Assembly (NCBI GenBank): GCA_036257535.1
Contig: DATAFJ010000072.1
Location: forward strand, 1-28,451
DNA length: 28,451 bases
Reading direction: 5' to 3'
Origin: DATAEE01 sp036257535
GTDB lineage: Bacteria > Acidobacteriota > Vicinamibacteria > Vicinamibacterales > 2-12-FULL-66-21
The notes beneath the pieces were generated by a model that was not told the DNA's origin, searched no databases, and saw only the letters and a list, made by a program, of their open reading frames with translations. Position 1 is the stretch's first letter. Each line of letters opens with the position of its first letter. Below are positions 7,549 through 15,495 of this stretch, one piece after another. The translations under genes were made by a program, and so were the position numbers.

Positions 7549-8939
7549 GACACACCTACCTCTTTAGTCTCGGCCACGCGAGGCTCGATGAACTGGCGAT
7601 ACGCGTCCTCATAACCGCGATCGACGAGCTCCGCGAGCGGAACGCGACGATCCGATCGCTCGTCGTACCCGCCCGCGAGATCGAACCGGCCGAGCGAATT
7701 GTGCGTCGGGCGAATGACGAAGATGACGGACGTGGCGCGTGCGGCGACCTCGAGGGCCGCCGTCTCGAGCGACGCGAGATACTCCCCCGCGCGCCCGCGC
7801 AGATCCCTCCGCGCCGCAGAAATCTCGTGCGGTCCGGCGGGCGGCGGCGCCGCACCGACCAGGATCACCTGCTCGGCCCCGGCGGCTGCCGCCTCCTCGA
7901 CCAGCCGGCGAAGCGCGTCGGGCCTGTCGCAGAGCCTGTGCGTCTCGCCCTGCCAGGGCCCCTCGCGCGCAAACGTCATGAGATGCGGATCGGTCACAAC
8001 CGGCACGCTCAGCGCGGCGCTCAGCGCATCGACGACCTGATCGCGACCTGGACCCGCCAGGTCGATTGTCTGGGCCTGACGGCGATCGGGGGCGGCTTCC
8101 CTGGCGGCGCGCGGCCCGAAGAACGGCTTTCGATGGGCAGGCGCGAGCAGCCCGAACACGATGTCGGCCCGGACGTCGAGATCGTGGGCGATGAGCAGGA
8201 GCTCGCGAAACCCCGGCTGCCCGAGGTTCTCGGTCAGCAGCTCGGAGTAGCGCCGCGACAGCTCGGGGTCGGCGGGCAGCCCGAGAGGCGCCGCCCCGCG
8301 AATCAGCTCCCACAGCGCGATGCGGAAACGTACTTGTGCTTCAGCGGCGCTGAGCGGCGCGGCCGCGAACCCTGGCCAGCCCATGCGCGCCCTGCGCCGG
8401 GGGCCGCTGCGGACCGCCAGCCAGCCTCCTACGACGAGCGCGCCGATGGCGGCGACGAGGAGGAGAACGACGGCGCGAGGCATGAGCGTCGGAAGCGCGG
8501 CGGGGGCGAAGGCCTGCTCGAGGAGCCGCGCTGATCCCGACGTCAGGGTGACGCCGGCGGAGCTGAGGCCCGCAAGGTTCAGCAGCAACCCGCCGACGTA
8601 AACGGGTATCGCTGCCAGGAGGAGACCGATCGGCAGCAGGAGGGCGGCGACGGCACCGGCGAGCAGCCAGCCGGCGACGCGCAGCGCTCCGCGCCATCGA
8701 TAGAACGTCGCCGGCTCCTGGCTGCGCCAGAGGCCGTTTTCGTCCCACAGCTTTGCACCGCCGTCGATAGCGGCAAGAAGCGCGGATGCGGCACCCATGC
8801 CGCAGCCCGCGATGAGATCCACCCGCACGCCCGCCTCGTGCAACGCGCGCAGCACGCCGGCATGGTACGCGCCGGAGGTACCGGAGCCTGCGAGCACCAG
8901 AGCCGTGCGACGCCGCGGCGAATACTGCGGCGCGCTCAT
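7545..8939 (-). CDS. Patatin-like membrane protein with the nucleophile serine replaced by glycine
   Basis: The 464-residue product opens with the patatin-type glycine loop, ALVLAGSGTSGAYHAGVLRAL (residues 13-33). The following strand-turn, where active patatins have G-x-S-x-G, reads G-C-G-M-G (45-49); the serine position is Gly47, encoded by GGC at 8799-8801. Hydrophobic stretches at about 86-124 and 155-176 look like two or three membrane helices inserted after the elbow. The remaining half is soluble and alpha/beta. A possible remnant of the Asp-Gly-Gly motif is AGGYDERS near the C-terminus. By motif the lipase activity should be lost, so a scaffold or regulatory role, or a shifted active site, is possible. 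It sits between greA and the PLP-enzyme gene with ATGA overlaps on both sides. Confidence 0.75.
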   Translation of the reverse strand: MSAPQYSPRRRTALVLAGSGTSGAYHAGVLRALHEAGVRVDLIAGCGMGAASALLAAIDGGAKLWDENGLWRSQEPATFYRWRGALRVAGWLLAGAVAALLLPIGLLLAAIPVYVGGLLLNLAGLSSAGVTLTSGSARLLEQAFAPAALPTLMPRAVVLLLVAAIGALVVGGWLAVRSGPRRRARMGWPGFAAAPLSAAEAQVRFRIALWELIRGAAPLGLPADPELSRRYSELLTENLGQPGFRELLLIAHDLDVRADIVFGLLAPAHRKPFFGPRAAREAAPDRRQAQTIDLAGPGRDQVVDALSAALSVPVVTDPHLMTFAREGPWQGETHRLCDRPDALRRLVEEAAAAGAEQVILVGAAPPPAGPHEISAARRDLRGRAGEYLASLETAALEVAARATSVIFVIRPTHNSLGRFDLAGGYDERSDRRVPLAELVDRGYEDAYRQFIEPRVAETKEVGVS

Positions 8940-9406
8940 TCTGCGTCGTCGTGTATGGTCGAGAGCTTCGTGATCTCGAGCGTGCGGGCGCCGCTCGGCG
9001 TGACGACCTTCACCTCGTCCCCCTCTTCCTTGTTGAGAAGCGCGCGGCCGATTGGAGAGGCTGTCGAGATCCAGCCCTTGGCGGCGTCGGCATCCTCGGG
9101 CATCACGAGCTGGTAGGTGATCGCCTGTCCGTTCGAATCGCGAAGGTGGACGGTCGACCCGAAACCGACCTTGCCGTGAGGGATCCGCTCGAGGTTCATC
9201 ATCGCGATCTCGGAAATCCGTTTCTGCAGCATGCCGATCCGCGCCTCGACCAGCCGCTGACGCTCCTTGGCTGCCTGGTACTCGGCGTTCTCGCGCAGGT
9301 CGCCGAGCTCGCGGGCGCGCTTGATCTCCTTCGGAAGCTCCATCTTCAGCTCCCGCTCGAGCGCATGCAGCTCGTCTTCGAACTTCTTCAGAAATCGCGC
9401 TTTCAT
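8936..9406 (-). CDS. greA: Transcription elongation factor GreA
   Basis: At 156 residues this is the normal length. The N-terminal coiled coil carries the conserved segment ELGDLRENAEYQAAKE, with the acidic tip that reaches RNA polymerase's active site to stimulate cleavage of backtracked RNA. The C-terminal FKBP-like domain has the segments GSTVHL, SPIGRALL and GDEV. The frame is open further upstream, but that part overlaps the divergent methyltransferase gene and has no homologous content. The ATG at 9406, with GGGAG just in front, gives the family's start. The stop overlaps the next gene's ATG by 4 bases, so greA leads an operon with the patatin-like gene and the PLP-enzyme gene. Confidence 0.96.
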   Translation of the reverse strand: MKARFLKKFEDELHALERELKMELPKEIKRARELGDLRENAEYQAAKERQRLVEARIGMLQKRISEIAMMNLERIPHGKVGFGSTVHLRDSNGQAITYQLVMPEDADAAKGWISTASPIGRALLNKEEGDEVKVVTPSGARTLEITKLSTIHDDAE

Positions 9407-9424
9407 GACTCCCGGCAGGATACC

Positions 9425-10294
9425 ATTCCAGTTCTGGATTCGATCACCAGCCGTCACAATCCGCTCGTGCGCAGATTCCATTCGCTCGCGCGTCATCGCC
9501 CGGAGCACGCCGGCGCTGGCGGGGGATCGACGGAGGGGCAGCCGATATTGCTCGAGGGAGCGCATCTGGTCGAAGAGGCGCTGTCGGCCGGTGTCACGAT
9601 CGAAGTTGCGGCCGTCTCGGCGCGGCTGCTCGACCAGCAGGCCGAGGGCGGGCGTGACGCGGAGATCCGGCGGCTGGCGGATCGGCTCGCACGCGGCGGA
9701 ACCCGGGTCGTCTCGGTCGGCACGAGCGTGATGGCCGCGATGAGCCCCGCCGACACGCCGTCGGGTCTCGTCGCGATCGCCCGCCACGAGCCGGCGACGC
9801 CCGACGCCGCCTTCAGCGGTGACCGGGCGGCGGCTCGGCTTACGCTGGTCGCCGAGAGCGTTCAGGATCCGGGAAATCTCGGCGCCATGATTCGTACGGC
9901 CGAAGCGGCTGGCGCGACCGGCGTCGTCGCCTCCGGGGTGTCGGCGGATCCATTCGGGTGGAAGGCTTTGCGCGGAGCAATGGGCAGCACGTTGCGGCTG
10001 CCCGTCGCCCGCGTCGCGTCGGCACGAGAGGCGATCGAAGCTGCCCGCCGGAATGGGCTGCGCGTCGTGGCGAGCGCCGCGCGCGCCGACACGCCGCTCT
10101 TCGGTGCCGCTCTTCGTGGGCCGATAGCCATTCTCATGGGTGGCGAAGGGGCCGGGCTTCCGGCTGACGCTCTCGAGCTGGCGGACGAAGTCATCGCGAT
10201 TCCCATGCAGCCTCCGGTCGAGTCGCTCAACGTCGCCGTTGCGGCCGGCCTGTTGCTGTATGAAGCTGTACGCCAGCGGAGAAAAGATGCCTGA
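9425..10294 (+). CDS. SpoU/TrmH-family RNA 2'-O-ribose methyltransferase (RlmB-like), start uncertain
   Basis: This SPOUT methyltransferase probably methylates a 2'-OH in rRNA or tRNA using SAM. The family opening ITSRHNPLVRRFHSL is present near the N-terminus. The knotted C-terminal domain has motif 1 (QDPGNLGAMIRTAEAAGA), motif 2 (ILMGGEGAGL) and motif 3 (ESLNVAVAAGLLLYE). No ATG, GTG or TTG lies just ahead of ITSRHNP. Options are ATT at 9425 with AGGA 4 bases upstream (about 289 residues, used here), CTG at 9434, ATG at 9365 inside antisense greA, or GTG at 9467, which would remove conserved residues. The end overlaps rarA by 8 bases. Confidence 0.88.
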   Translation: MPVLDSITSRHNPLVRRFHSLARHRPEHAGAGGGSTEGQPILLEGAHLVEEALSAGVTIEVAAVSARLLDQQAEGGRDAEIRRLADRLARGGTRVVSVGTSVMAAMSPADTPSGLVAIARHEPATPDAAFSGDRAAARLTLVAESVQDPGNLGAMIRTAEAAGATGVVASGVSADPFGWKALRGAMGSTLRLPVARVASAREAIEAARRNGLRVVASAARADTPLFGAALRGPIAILMGGEGAGLPADALELADEVIAIPMQPPVESLNVAVAAGLLLYEAVRQRRKDA

Positions 10295-11615
10295 TCTTTT
10301 CGGCGACGAACCGTCATCGGCAACGCGGGCGCCCGCGCCTCTCGCCGACCGGATGCGGCCGCGGACGCTCGAAGAAATCGTCGGCCAGGATCGGCTGCTG
10401 GCGCCGGGCCGTCCGCTCCGCCAGGCAATCGACCGCGACGCGCTGCAGTCGATCATCCTGTGGGGACCGCCGGGGACCGGCAAGACGACGCTTGCGCGGG
10501 TCATTGCGGCTACCACGCAGGCGCACTTCATCTCGTTCAGCGCGGTGCTCGCGGGCATCAAGGAGATTCGCACCGTGATGGCCGAGGCCCAGGAGGCGCG
10601 CCGGCGACTCGGCCGAAGAACGATCCTCTTCATCGACGAGATTCACCGGTTCAACAAGGCGCAGCAGGACGCGTTCCTGCCGCGGGTCGAGGCTGGCGAC
10701 ATCGTGCTGATCGGCGCAACGACGGAGAACCCGTCGTTCGAGGTGAACTCGGCGCTGCTGTCACGGTCGAAGGTCTTCCTGCTTCAGCCGCTCGGGCCGG
10801 ACGCGATCGTCGAAATTCTTCGGCGCGCGCTCACCGACCTCGAACGCGGGCTCGGCGCGAGCGGCGTCGACGCGGATGCCGAAGCGCTCGAGGCGATCGC
10901 GCGCTACGCGAACGGCGACGCGCGCGTGGCTCTCAACACCCTGGAACTGGCGGCGGCGATGGCTGCTGGAGCGACGATCGACGCCGTTCTCATCCAGACG
11001 GTCCTCGAAAAGCGGATGCTCCTCTACGACAAGTCCGGCGAGGAGCACTACAACCTGATTTCTGCGCTCCACAAGTCGCTCCGCAACAGTGATCCGGACG
11101 CAGCCGTCTACTGGCTCGCGCGCATGCTGGAAGCGGGAGAAGATCCACTCTACGTCGCGAGGCGGCTCGTTCGCTTCGCCTCCGAGGACGTCGGCATCGC
11201 CGATCCGCAGGCGCTATCGGTCGCGGTCGCGGCGAAGGACGCCGTTCACTTCATCGGGATGCCCGAGGGCAACACCGCCCTCGCGCAGGCGGCCATCTAC
11301 CTCGCCGCGGCGCCGAAAAGCAACGCCGTCTACCGCGCCTACACCGGCGCGGCCGAAGCGGCGGAACGAGAGCTGGCCGAGCCAGTGCCGCTCCACCTCA
11401 GGAACGCGCCTACGCCGCTGATGAAGACGCTGGAATACGGAAAGGGCTACCGCTATGCGCACGACGAACCGGACGCGATAGCGGACATGGAGTGCCTGCC
11501 GCCAAGCCAGGCAGGCCGGGAGTTCTACACGCCGACGGATCACGGCCACGAAGCCGAGATCCGTAAGCGTCTGGAGGAGGTGCGGCGGAAGCGACGAGCG
11601 AAATCTACTCGGTGA
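10287..11615 (+). CDS. rarA: Replication-associated recombination AAA+ ATPase RarA/MgsA
   Basis: The 442-residue product is the usual length. It has Walker A GPPGTGKT (60-67), Walker B LFIDEIHRFNKAQQDAFLP (from about 114) and sensor 1 GATTENPSFEVN (about 143-154). The C-terminal tetramerisation region has MPEGNTALAQAAIYLA and KSNAVYRAY. RarA acts at stalled replication forks with RecA and SSB. I chose the ATG at 10287 because MPDLFG matches known N-termini and a GGAG at 10278-10281 lies at good spacing. It overlaps the methyltransferase stop by 8 bases, so translation is probably coupled. Its end overlaps the end of the convergent protease gene by 11 bases. Confidence 0.96.
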   Translation: MPDLFGDEPSSATRAPAPLADRMRPRTLEEIVGQDRLLAPGRPLRQAIDRDALQSIILWGPPGTGKTTLARVIAATTQAHFISFSAVLAGIKEIRTVMAEAQEARRRLGRRTILFIDEIHRFNKAQQDAFLPRVEAGDIVLIGATTENPSFEVNSALLSRSKVFLLQPLGPDAIVEILRRALTDLERGLGASGVDADAEALEAIARYANGDARVALNTLELAAAMAAGATIDAVLIQTVLEKRMLLYDKSGEEHYNLISALHKSLRNSDPDAAVYWLARMLEAGEDPLYVARRLVRFASEDVGIADPQALSVAVAAKDAVHFIGMPEGNTALAQAAIYLAAAPKSNAVYRAYTGAAEAAERELAEPVPLHLRNAPTPLMKTLEYGKGYRYAHDEPDAIADMECLPPSQAGREFYTPTDHGHEAEIRKRLEEVRRKRRAKSTR

Positions 11616-12492
11616 GCGCCGGGACCCGCTGCAGGTGCGGAACCTTCCGGAACATCTCGTCCCTGAGCGGCAGGATGAACGAGAAGCGGTAGTCCCCCTG
11701 CATCCGGCCGACCGGGATGCCGACGAGGTTGCCGCGACGGTCGAGCACGCCGCCGCCCGAGACGCCGGGGTGGCCGTCGGTCAGGCACGTCACGAGCTGG
11801 TTCGCCGTGCGCTGCCCCACATAGCCGGTCGCCAGGATGATCCCCTTCGAGTAGTCGTTGCCGAGGCGGAAGATCGGATCCGCGAACTCGTATGCGAAGT
11901 CGAGGTCGATCTGCAGCGGCGGCAGGTCGACTTCTTCGCGGACCTTGAGGATCGCCCAGTCGCCGGGATCGACCTCGGAGCGGGCGTCGCCGGCGTCGAC
12001 GATCTTCGCCTTGAGCGCGCGGCCGCGGTGCATCAGCTTGATCGTCTCGATCACCCGCGGCTCGCCGTCGCCGACGGGCGGGTCGAGCGCCACGACACCG
12101 TGCTTGACGGTGATGAAGTAGCCATCGCCCAGGTAGCCAGCCGTGCCGTAGCTGCTGCTGCCACGGTTGTCGTAGGAATACAGCTCGACGAAGCTCTCCC
12201 GGCGCGACTTCAGGAGGTCGAGCGGCACGAGACCCATCTCTGCCTGGAGCTGACGCTTGATGTCGGCAACGAGCGCGGCGCGATCGTCGGCCGGTGTTGC
12301 CGTCTGGCCTGATGTTCCGGTGGCTTCCGGCGCGGCGCGGCGCTTGAGGATGGCGAGCTCAGCGGCAAGATGGTCCAGCCGGGCGCTGCTGGCCACGGCC
12401 TGCCGAGTTCCAAAGTAGCTCCCGAGCGCGAAGCATCCGAGCGCAAATGCTACGAGGACGAGCAGCGAAAACACCGGCCTGGATGGAGACAT
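11605..12492 (-). CDS. Membrane-anchored trypsin-like (S1/HtrA-type) serine protease without PDZ domain
   Basis: The 295-residue product has one N-terminal membrane helix (about 7-28) and a coiled-coil-like linker (about 36-90). A chymotrypsin-fold protease domain follows with a full triad: His131 in ITVKHGVV, Asp178 in DWAILKV and Ser245 in GVSGGGVLDRRGNLVGI. No PDZ domain follows, unlike DegP/DegS. It probably acts in the periplasm, tethered to the inner membrane. An ATG at 12537 is also in frame, but the start at 12492 has GGAGAG at good spacing and puts the membrane helix at the very N-terminus. It ends tail-to-tail with rarA, overlapping 11 bases. Its own promoter lies at 12594-12622. 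Confidence 0.85.
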   Translation of the reverse strand: MSPSRPVFSLLVLVAFALGCFALGSYFGTRQAVASSARLDHLAAELAILKRRAAPEATGTSGQTATPADDRAALVADIKRQLQAEMGLVPLDLLKSRRESFVELYSYDNRGSSSYGTAGYLGDGYFITVKHGVVALDPPVGDGEPRVIETIKLMHRGRALKAKIVDAGDARSEVDPGDWAILKVREEVDLPPLQIDLDFAYEFADPIFRLGNDYSKGIILATGYVGQRTANQLVTCLTDGHPGVSGGGVLDRRGNLVGIPVGRMQGDYRFSFILPLRDEMFRKVPHLQRVPALTE

Positions 12493-12593
12493 CGAATCAC
12501 TCTCCGCCGCGACGTCGCCCGGGTGCACGTCGACCATACGCGCACACGGCTGCGCCGCTGGGCGAGCAGGGACTTCTTGCTGGGATATTAAGA

Positions 12594-12622
12594 AGTGTAA
12601 GGGTCGGAACGCCCGCTGTCAA
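12594..12622 (-). promoter_or_regulatory. Near-consensus sigma-70 promoter for the serine protease
   Basis: On the minus strand a perfect -35 TTGACA (12617-12622) is followed by exactly 17 bases and a -10 TACACT (12594-12599), a 4/6 match to TATAAT that includes its most conserved positions. Transcription should start near 12587, giving a leader of about 95 bases before the protease ATG at 12492. The TGA inside TTGACA is also the stop codon of the upstream 53-residue gene. Confidence 0.72.
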
Positions 12623-12780
12623 GATCTTCTAAGGATTCGCGTTATCGCCCAGCCAGACACGAACACGGCGATGCCCGCGACGAACAGCCTCGGGCTCGGA
12701 CCCAGGCCGTAATCGGCCAGAATGCTCGCGGCGAGAAGCGACATCCCTACAAGCTGCAGAAATCTCGCGACAAAATACAC
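12619..12780 (-). CDS. Small two-helix membrane protein (53 aa)
   Basis: I do not recognise a family. The frame is open back into mutL, but only the last part has protein-like content. GTG at 12780 is preceded by GAGGG (12790-12794) with a 9-base gap, giving 53 residues. Two hydrophobic helices are visible: about 5-25 (ARFLQLVGMSLLAASIL) and 32-49 (LFVAGIAVFVSGWAITRIL), joined by a short Gly/Pro turn, with a basic RILRRS end. It lies 26 bases after mutL and is the last gene of the long co-directional string. Its stop codon is embedded in the -35 box of the next gene's promoter. Confidence 0.6.
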   Translation of the reverse strand: MYFVARFLQLVGMSLLAASILADYGLGPSPRLFVAGIAVFVSGWAITRILRRS

Positions 12781-12806
12781 CGACGGTATCCCTCGCGGCT
12801 TGCGTC

Positions 12807-14528
12807 CTAGATCCTCTGAAAGTTCTTCTCGACTTCCCGCCTCGTGAGACGCAGGACGACCGGGCGCCCGTGCGGACACACCGACGAGTACGCGGTGCGC
12901 CGGAGCTCGTCGAGGATGTAACGCATCTTCTCCAGCGTGAGCGGGTAGTTCGCCTTCACCGCCGCGTGGCACGACATCGTCGCCGCCGTCCGCCGCAGCG
13001 CGGCGTCGATCGGGGATCCGCGGTCGAGTCCTTCGAGATCGTTCGCGAGCGCTCGAATCGCCGCTTCGCATTCGGAAGGAGCGAGGAGCACCGGGACGGC
13101 CGTCAGGCGCACCGAACCGCTTCCGAACTCGTCGACGTCGAATCCGAATCGTTCGAGCGCTTCGCGATGCGCGCCGAGCGCCTGGCGCTGGCCCGCAGAC
13201 AAGTCGACGATCAGAGGCTCGAGCAGGCGCTGGCTCTCGAGCCGGCCTTCGGTGAGGCGTTCCATGACCTGCTCGAAGAGCACGCGCTCGTGCGCGACAT
13301 GCTGGTCGATGATGGCGATCCCTTCGTCATCGACCGCAATGATGAACGTGTCCCGGAACTGGCCGAGGGGGATCATCGGACGCATGTCGGCCGGCACGGG
13401 AACGGCCGGCTTGTCGTCAATGAGAGCGGCCGGCGCGGAGGTCGGATGCCGCTCCACCCAGGACCCGGACAGCACGCCCGGCATTGTCTGGGGAACCGGC
13501 TGCGGCGCTGGAGCTTCGAACGGCCGGAACTGCAATTCGGGCGCCGGCCCTTGACCGAGCGCCTCCCCGAGCGCGCGTCGAACGACCTCGTGCACGAGCG
13601 ACTGCTCGAGGAAGCGGACCTCGGCCTTCGTGGGGTGAACGTTCACATCGACGCGATCGGGAGACAGGTCGAGGAACAGGTGAACTTCCGGGCTGCGCTC
13701 CTTGATCGTCGCCACGCTGTAGGCGTCGACGATCGCGTGCGAGATCGTGCGATCGCGCACGATGCGACGGTTCACGAACACGTTCTGCGGACCGCGAACC
13801 GGCCCCTCGGCCGCAAGCGCGGCGACGAACCCGGCCAGCCGGATCCCCGCCGCTTCCTTCCGGATCTCGATGAGATCCGGACGCTCGCCGTACAAACGAT
13901 AGAACCGGTCGGCGAAGGCCGCCGCGGGCGGCGCGTCGAGCACCGTGCGTCCGGCGCTGATCAACGTGAACCCGATCTCCGGGTACCCGAGCGCGAGCTG
14001 CGTGACGATGCGGGAGACCTGCGCGGACTCCCCGCCGTCCGACTTCAGGAACTTGCGCCGTGCCGGCAGGTTATAGAAGACCTCACCCACTTCGACAATC
14101 GTGCCTTCGGGAAGGCCAATCTCGCGAACCGAAACGACCGTCCCACCGCTGACGCGAACTTCCGTCCCCGACGACGTACCTCGCGCGCGCGTCCGAAGCG
14201 TGAAGTGCGACACCGACGCAATGCTCGGCAGCGCCTCGCCGCGGAACCCGAGCGTCGCGATCGACCCGAGATCCGCGCTCGTGGCGATCTTGCTCGTGGC
14301 ATGCCGCTCGAGCGCCAGCTGCGCATCCTCGGACGCCATACCCTGACCGTCGTCTTCGACGCGAATCAGCTTCTTGCCGCCGAACTCCACCGTGATGCCG
14401 ATCCGGCGAGCGCCGGCGTCAATGGCATTCTCGACGAGCTCCTTGACAATGGAGGCGGGACGCTCGACGACCTCACCAGCCGCGATCTGGTTGGCGAGGT
14501 CGGGAGGGAGTCGGCGGATCAGAGCCAT
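12807..14528 (-). CDS. mutL: DNA mismatch repair protein MutL with intact nicking-endonuclease motifs
   Basis: The 573-residue product has the GHKL ATPase motifs at the N-terminus: ELVENAIDAGA near 30-40, DDGQGM near 59-64, and the ATSKI/GFRGEAL lid. The C-terminal domain has the metal-binding endonuclease motif DQHVAHERVLFE (D408, E414, E419), SCHAAVKAN, CPHGRP and a final FQR. This set marks MutL proteins that nick DNA themselves, as in bacteria lacking MutH, though the fourth residue of the motif is Val rather than the usual Ala. The ATG at 14528 gives the conserved start MALIRRLPPDLANQIAAGEVV; an in-frame upstream extension has no homologous content. It overlaps the corA stop by 10 bases. 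Confidence 0.97.
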   Translation of the reverse strand: MALIRRLPPDLANQIAAGEVVERPASIVKELVENAIDAGARRIGITVEFGGKKLIRVEDDGQGMASEDAQLALERHATSKIATSADLGSIATLGFRGEALPSIASVSHFTLRTRARGTSSGTEVRVSGGTVVSVREIGLPEGTIVEVGEVFYNLPARRKFLKSDGGESAQVSRIVTQLALGYPEIGFTLISAGRTVLDAPPAAAFADRFYRLYGERPDLIEIRKEAAGIRLAGFVAALAAEGPVRGPQNVFVNRRIVRDRTISHAIVDAYSVATIKERSPEVHLFLDLSPDRVDVNVHPTKAEVRFLEQSLVHEVVRRALGEALGQGPAPELQFRPFEAPAPQPVPQTMPGVLSGSWVERHPTSAPAALIDDKPAVPVPADMRPMIPLGQFRDTFIIAVDDEGIAIIDQHVAHERVLFEQVMERLTEGRLESQRLLEPLIVDLSAGQRQALGAHREALERFGFDVDEFGSGSVRLTAVPVLLAPSECEAAIRALANDLEGLDRGSPIDAALRRTAATMSCHAAVKANYPLTLEKMRYILDELRRTAYSSVCPHGRPVVLRLTRREVEKNFQRI

Positions 14529-15487
14529 CCACGGCGCCTGAAGAACCAGAGCATTACAAGGCTGACCGCGATCATCACCACGCAGACCCACCAGAAGTCC
14601 GCCGTGGCCTCGCCCGGAAAGTCGGGAAGCGGCACGTTCATGCCGTACAACCCGGCCAGCAGCGTCAGCGGCATGAAGATCGTCGTGATGACCGTCAGGA
14701 CCTTCATCACGCTGTTCAACTGATTCGAAACGTTCGACAGGTGCGCGTCAAGCAAACCGCTCACTCGATCGTGAAACAGCAGCGCCTCGTCGCTCATGCG
14801 AATCAGATGATCGTGCACGTCGCGAAAGCGATACACGATCTCGTCCGGAACGAGCCGGAACTCCCGGCGCGCGATGCGGCCTATCACGTCCCGTTCCGGC
14901 AGCGTGACCCGCCGCAGCGACCCGATGTCACGCTTCACCGCCAGCAGCGAGCGGACGAGATTGGGCTTGGGCTTTTCGAACACTTCGCGCTCGAGATCGG
15001 CAATCCGGTTGCTCAACGCCTCGACCTCTGGCCGGTAGTTGTCCACCATCTCGTCAACGATGCGATGGAGCAGAGCGGCCGGACCCTCGGCCAGCGCGTG
15101 GCCGTTGCGCATACAGATCTCGCGAACGTGTTGGAGCGATCGTGACTCACCATCGTGGACCGTAACGAGATAGTTGGGACCGAGGAAGAAGTCGACGTCG
15201 CGCGTGTCGAAGGCATGCTTCGCTTTCCTGAACTGGATGCCGTGCAGGATCAGATAGAGGTAGGAGTCGTACGCCTCCACCTTCGGGTGGTGAATCTCGC
15301 TGAGCGCATCCTCGATCGACAGCTCGTGAAACTTGAACAGGTTGCCGAGCAGCTTCGCCTCATCTGGCGTCGGTGTGGACAGATCCACCCAGAAACGAAC
15401 GCCGCTTGCCGGATCGAGCCAGCGCGGATCGATCTCGGCGCCCGTTTCCACGCGGCCGCCGTCTTTCAGCGCATAGACGGAAATCAC
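14519..15487 (-). CDS. corA: CorA-family magnesium/cobalt channel
   Basis: The 322-residue product has a soluble N-terminal alpha/beta domain, a long helix (roughly 140-265) that forms the gating funnel, and two C-terminal membrane helices. The first helix ends in the family signature YGMNV, the selectivity loop, followed by an acidic loop (PLPDFPGEATADF). The end RRRGWL is typical. It forms a pentameric inner-membrane channel for Mg2+ uptake. The start codon is GTG at 15487, 8 bases after the ppdK stop, and the end overlaps the mutL start by 10 bases. It is one of three unrelated Mg-transport families in this gene string. Confidence 0.95.
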   Translation of the reverse strand: MISVYALKDGGRVETGAEIDPRWLDPASGVRFWVDLSTPTPDEAKLLGNLFKFHELSIEDALSEIHHPKVEAYDSYLYLILHGIQFRKAKHAFDTRDVDFFLGPNYLVTVHDGESRSLQHVREICMRNGHALAEGPAALLHRIVDEMVDNYRPEVEALSNRIADLEREVFEKPKPNLVRSLLAVKRDIGSLRRVTLPERDVIGRIARREFRLVPDEIVYRFRDVHDHLIRMSDEALLFHDRVSGLLDAHLSNVSNQLNSVMKVLTVITTIFMPLTLLAGLYGMNVPLPDFPGEATADFWWVCVVMIAVSLVMLWFFRRRGWL

Positions 15488-15495
15488 GCTAAGCG

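Noticed and set aside
9407..9424. Extended -10-like TGGTATCCT as greA promoter
   Set aside because: Its position would start transcription only 3-4 bases before the ATG and leave the GGGAG site untranscribed, and no -35 box is present; too weak to list as a feature.
9407..10633. Upstream in-frame extension of greA to 565 codons
   Set aside because: The extension lies antisense to the SpoU methyltransferase and rarA. GreA homology begins exactly at ATG 9406.
12870..14723. Long plus-strand open frame (617 codons) opposite mutL and the end of corA
   Set aside because: It is antisense to a well-supported MutL, is extremely rich in Arg, Asp, Glu and His as expected for a GC-rich shadow frame, and has no domain-like segments.
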